Origin: Acinetobacter variabilis
GTDB lineage: Bacteria > Pseudomonadota > Gammaproteobacteria > Pseudomonadales > Moraxellaceae
Direction: 5' to 3'
Assembly: GCF_000369625.1 (NCBI RefSeq)
Contig: NZ_KB850113.1
Coordinates: 389,504-453,503, forward strand
DNA: 64,000 nucleotides
The position numbers were made by a program, and so were the translations under genes. Under the pieces are notes generated by a model, which searched no databases, was not told where the DNA came from, and worked only from the letters and a program-made list of their open reading frames with translations. Positions 61,468-64,000 of the stretch are shown one piece after another (positions within the stretch are counted from its first letter, which is position 1; each line of letters starts with the position of its first letter).

Positions 61468-64000
61468 TTAATAAGGATAATTAGGGACAGGGCCATGCGT
61501 TGGAATGGTGAGCGATTGTCCTGTTGCCAAGCGATTTGAACCGCCATCCGGTTGCGCATAGAAATACAAAGGTGCGGTAGGCAGATTAAGCATAGCGACT
61601 GAAGCATGGGCGGTTGCAGTGACAGGCAAGCCATAAAGTGCATAAAAATCTTTTAGGTCATAGCCCATGATTTTTGAACTGAGCACATAAATCAGGTCAG
61701 GGCGGCTCATGCTTTTCGCATTAAAGGCGCCTAATCCCAGTTTATTCTTATCTGCTTGAGATGCTTTGCTTAAATCAATCTGATTATACAAACGTTGTGA
61801 AGTATTCAGTAAGCGTATGAACTCAAATACACCCTGAAGATCAGGTCGCGATTTACCTTGATGTAAACGGGTATAGTTCATGGCCATCTGGATATGGAAG
61901 GCCTGCATCGATACATGATAGCCATCTTGCCATAAGCGTTTTTCCATTGCGGCACGTTGTGCTTCACCTGATAAACCAAGACTTCGTGTATCCTTGATAT
62001 TGGCATATAAAGTTGGGTGGCGGAAGTTGCTGCCATTACTGTCCTGAGCATATAGATGATATTTACTCATCATGCTTAAACCCGCCAGAATGTTGTTATT
62101 ACATTCCACTCCGCAGCCAATAGGTTTTCTGGTTTCAATGGAAGGGAATACCATGGTTAAGACATCCTGAACAGTATTATGTCCCAGTTCATGCACCCAG
62201 CCCCAACCGGTATCAATGCCAGTTGACCCATCTGATGGATTTCCTGAGCATAGGAAGCCACAGGTCGCAATCCAGCCCACAAAATGCTGAACATTCGGGG
62301 CACGATGAACTTTGCCGATACAATCCCAGCCTAATTCATTACAACGCTGTGCCGTACTGCTATCCAGCGGCATATTGTTATAACCGTTGGCAATGTGGTT
62401 ACTGTCAAAGATTACGCCCTTAATCTGATCCACATAGGTACGTGCTGATCGATCACCAATGGCTTTTAACGCATAGTCATTGGTCTGCTGAATTTCACCA
62501 CCAACAAATTTAAAAGTGTTCCAGCCGAAGTTTCTACTTTGCAGGATGCTGGTGGCTTCGCTAATATCCGCTTCAGTGATCGTTTGAGTAAAATCATAAT
62601 GTGCATATTTTGCTGCACCTTTGATTTTTAAGGTCACCACAGAGCCTGCTTTGGCATTGCTGTAATTCAACATCAATGGTCCACCGAACGGGCTGATAAA
62701 GTCATTGCTTTGAGTGGCGTCTAATTTTACGGCGAAACTGTTTGGTCGGCGAGGACGTTTATAGCCGCCATCATCAAAGGGATTGCCCCAGGCACGTAAA
62801 TAGCTGGTTTGGACTGAAAGCTGCGCACCTTGAGCATCAACAATCTCAATACTGACAGGCTTGCCCGGGATGCTGGCACGACCAATTGCGGTAATTCCGC
62901 TGCCTTGCGGAATGGTCACAGTAATGGTTTCGGCTTGCGCACTGACAGCCATGTTTTGTGCAGAGGCTGGCATATAATCACCGGCACCATTTGGATTCAC
63001 CAATGTGGTTTTGCGTTTATAGTCCGTCCAGGAATCACTGGCATAAGTACGCATAAAAGTCAGAGTATCGCCATTTTTCGACAGTCCGCTGTAATTCACG
63101 TCTGGACGCCAGAGATCTGCCAATAACACCAAAGCTTTTAGAATCTGATTATTATTTTTTGCGCTAAATGCAGTAATGCCTTGTGCATTTAAATTTTGTA
63201 GATTGGTAGAAGCTTTATTGATGGTTTGAATCAACGGATTATTGGCATTTAAATCACCTAGGTGTGCTGCACTTGGTGACTTGAAATATTCCAGCATTTG
63301 GATCGTACTATCGATGTCATTCACTTTATTCCATTGATCCGTGATGGAATGTCCTGAAGACATGAGTAAAGTATCTTGGCCACGCCAGTAATTATTATTG
63401 GTCTCAATCTTCAATGCCGAAAAGATTTTTTCTATCGGTGTAGTGACGTTATAACCCATTGCCTGGAAATATATTAGCTTACCTGCCTCCAGATATTCCT
63501 GAATCAAGCTGGATTCAAAATTATTGGCGCCGATATTACTGCCTAAAATCATCAGGTCAGCATCTTTCCAGCAGGTATTGGTTTGATCCAGTACATTACA
63601 TTGTAGAAAGGTAACTTTAACCCCTAAATGCTGGGCAAAATAATTTTCTATCATGCTCAGGTTAGTTTGTGCCAGGCCATTAACGGTAAGTTTTAGTTCT
63701 TGTTTAGGCTGTGCCTGTGTTTTCCCCGTCAAAAGCCAGCGAAAACCATTGTTGAGCACGGGCGCAAAATCTACCACGTCAGGACTATTCGCTGAGATCC
63801 CCCTGAGCATATTCTGGCCAAAAGCCAGCGCACGGCCTTTACCGATTTGTGATGCGACTCCCAGACCACAGCCTTTATTCGCCTGCTGACTTAAATTCCA
63901 GCCACAAGCTTGATCTGAAACTGCGATGGGCAAAGCCGCGCTTAAATCATAAGGATAAAGATTAATCGAAGCAGTTGGCGTAAATTGCAGTTGAGGTTGC
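61468..64000 (-). CDS. ImpA/M60-like zinc metalloprotease, 5' end beyond the window
   Basis: At least 840 residues; the frame stays open to the right edge, so the N-terminus and signal peptide are missing. Near residue 580 of the visible part GWVHELGHNTVQ carries the HExxH zinc site, followed by YLAN-like and GLSGEAQRAAMEKRLW segments, as in the M60/enhancin-like ImpA of Pseudomonas. Upstream parts include a GATase-like domain (DLMILGSNIGANNFESSLIQEYLEAGK) and a beta-rich carbohydrate-binding-like region. These proteases cleave glycosylated, mucin-type proteins outside the cell. The target here is inferred from the family. A terminator lies just past the stop. Confidence 0.85.
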   Translation of the reverse strand, partial: QPQLQFTPTASINLYPYDLSAALPIAVSDQACGWNLSQQANKGCGLGVASQIGKGRALAFGQNMLRGISANSPDVVDFAPVLNNGFRWLLTGKTQAQPKQELKLTVNGLAQTNLSMIENYFAQHLGVKVTFLQCNVLDQTNTCWKDADLMILGSNIGANNFESSLIQEYLEAGKLIYFQAMGYNVTTPIEKIFSALKIETNNNYWRGQDTLLMSSGHSITDQWNKVNDIDSTIQMLEYFKSPSAAHLGDLNANNPLIQTINKASTNLQNLNAQGITAFSAKNNNQILKALVLLADLWRPDVNYSGLSKNGDTLTFMRTYASDSWTDYKRKTTLVNPNGAGDYMPASAQNMAVSAQAETITVTIPQGSGITAIGRASIPGKPVSIEIVDAQGAQLSVQTSYLRAWGNPFDDGGYKRPRRPNSFAVKLDATQSNDFISPFGGPLMLNYSNAKAGSVVTLKIKGAAKYAHYDFTQTITEADISEATSILQSRNFGWNTFKFVGGEIQQTNDYALKAIGDRSARTYVDQIKGVIFDSNHIANGYNNMPLDSSTAQRCNELGWDCIGKVHRAPNVQHFVGWIATCGFLCSGNPSDGSTGIDTGWGWVHELGHNTVQDVLTMVFPSIETRKPIGCGVECNNNILAGLSMMSKYHLYAQDSNGSNFRHPTLYANIKDTRSLGLSGEAQRAAMEKRLWQDGYHVSMQAFHIQMAMNYTRLHQGKSRPDLQGVFEFIRLLNTSQRLYNQIDLSKASQADKNKLGLGAFNAKSMSRPDLIYVLSSKIMGYDLKDFYALYGLPVTATAHASVAMLNLPTAPLYFYAQPDGGSNRLATGQSLTIPTHGPVPNYPY

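Overview
The window looks like a chromosomal segment of an Acinetobacter species (Gammaproteobacteria, Moraxellaceae). The support is an IS30-family element whose ends and 1087-bp length fit ISAba125, an RNase HI-DnaQ fusion gene, AT-rich spacers, and the ubiH-ubiI, rsmI-lpoA-yraN-dolP and pyrC-rnt neighbourhoods. No rRNA, CRISPR array, integrase or replication origin is visible.

Layout. 1-4 kb is an accessory patch: the tail of one ISAba125-like copy, an IS3 transposase remnant, an alkylsulfatase gene, a complete ISAba125-like copy, and the 3' end of a truncated membrane-protein gene. 4-7 kb holds an acyltransferase, a large AT-rich spacer with a strong terminator, a broken small membrane-protein gene and a BLUF photoreceptor. 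7-28 kb is mostly core: two ubiquinone hydroxylases, a SutA-like acidic protein, rsmI, lpoA-like, yraN, dolP, an esterase, nudC, a ChpA-N-like protein, the rnhA-dnaQ fusion, an MltD-type transglycosylase with eight LysM repeats, yejABE without an adjacent ATPase, an Old Yellow Enzyme, and a haem-oxygenase-like di-iron protein. 28.7-35 kb is a duplication-rich block with five identical tRNA-Glu genes, two paralogous hydrolases and two paralogous amino-acid permeases. 35-42.5 kb is core again: rnt, pyrC, a diguanylate cyclase, argG, fadH and tRNA-Ser.

The most interesting region is 43.9-56.7 kb, placed between tRNA-Ser plus decayed IS5-family elements on the left and malic enzyme on the right. 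It encodes two PhoA-type alkaline phosphatases and a secreted His-rich protein in one operon. A degenerate GGDEF protein overlaps an AraC-type regulator on the other strand. A second plus-strand operon encodes a TonB-dependent receptor, a lipoprotein beta-propeller phytase, ExbB, ExbD and TonB. A PhoB-box-like direct repeat sits at promoter distance before each of the two plus-strand operons. Together these look like a self-energised, phosphate-starvation-controlled system for capturing and dephosphorylating phytate or other organophosphates.

57-64 kb holds malic enzyme, a cold-shock protein, several small unknown genes, a 113-bp MITE with a perfect 9-bp target duplication, a cinA-like gene frameshifted at an A10 tract, and the 3' part of an ImpA/M60-type metalloprotease that runs off the window. 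All product calls come from reading sequence and motifs; no database search was run.
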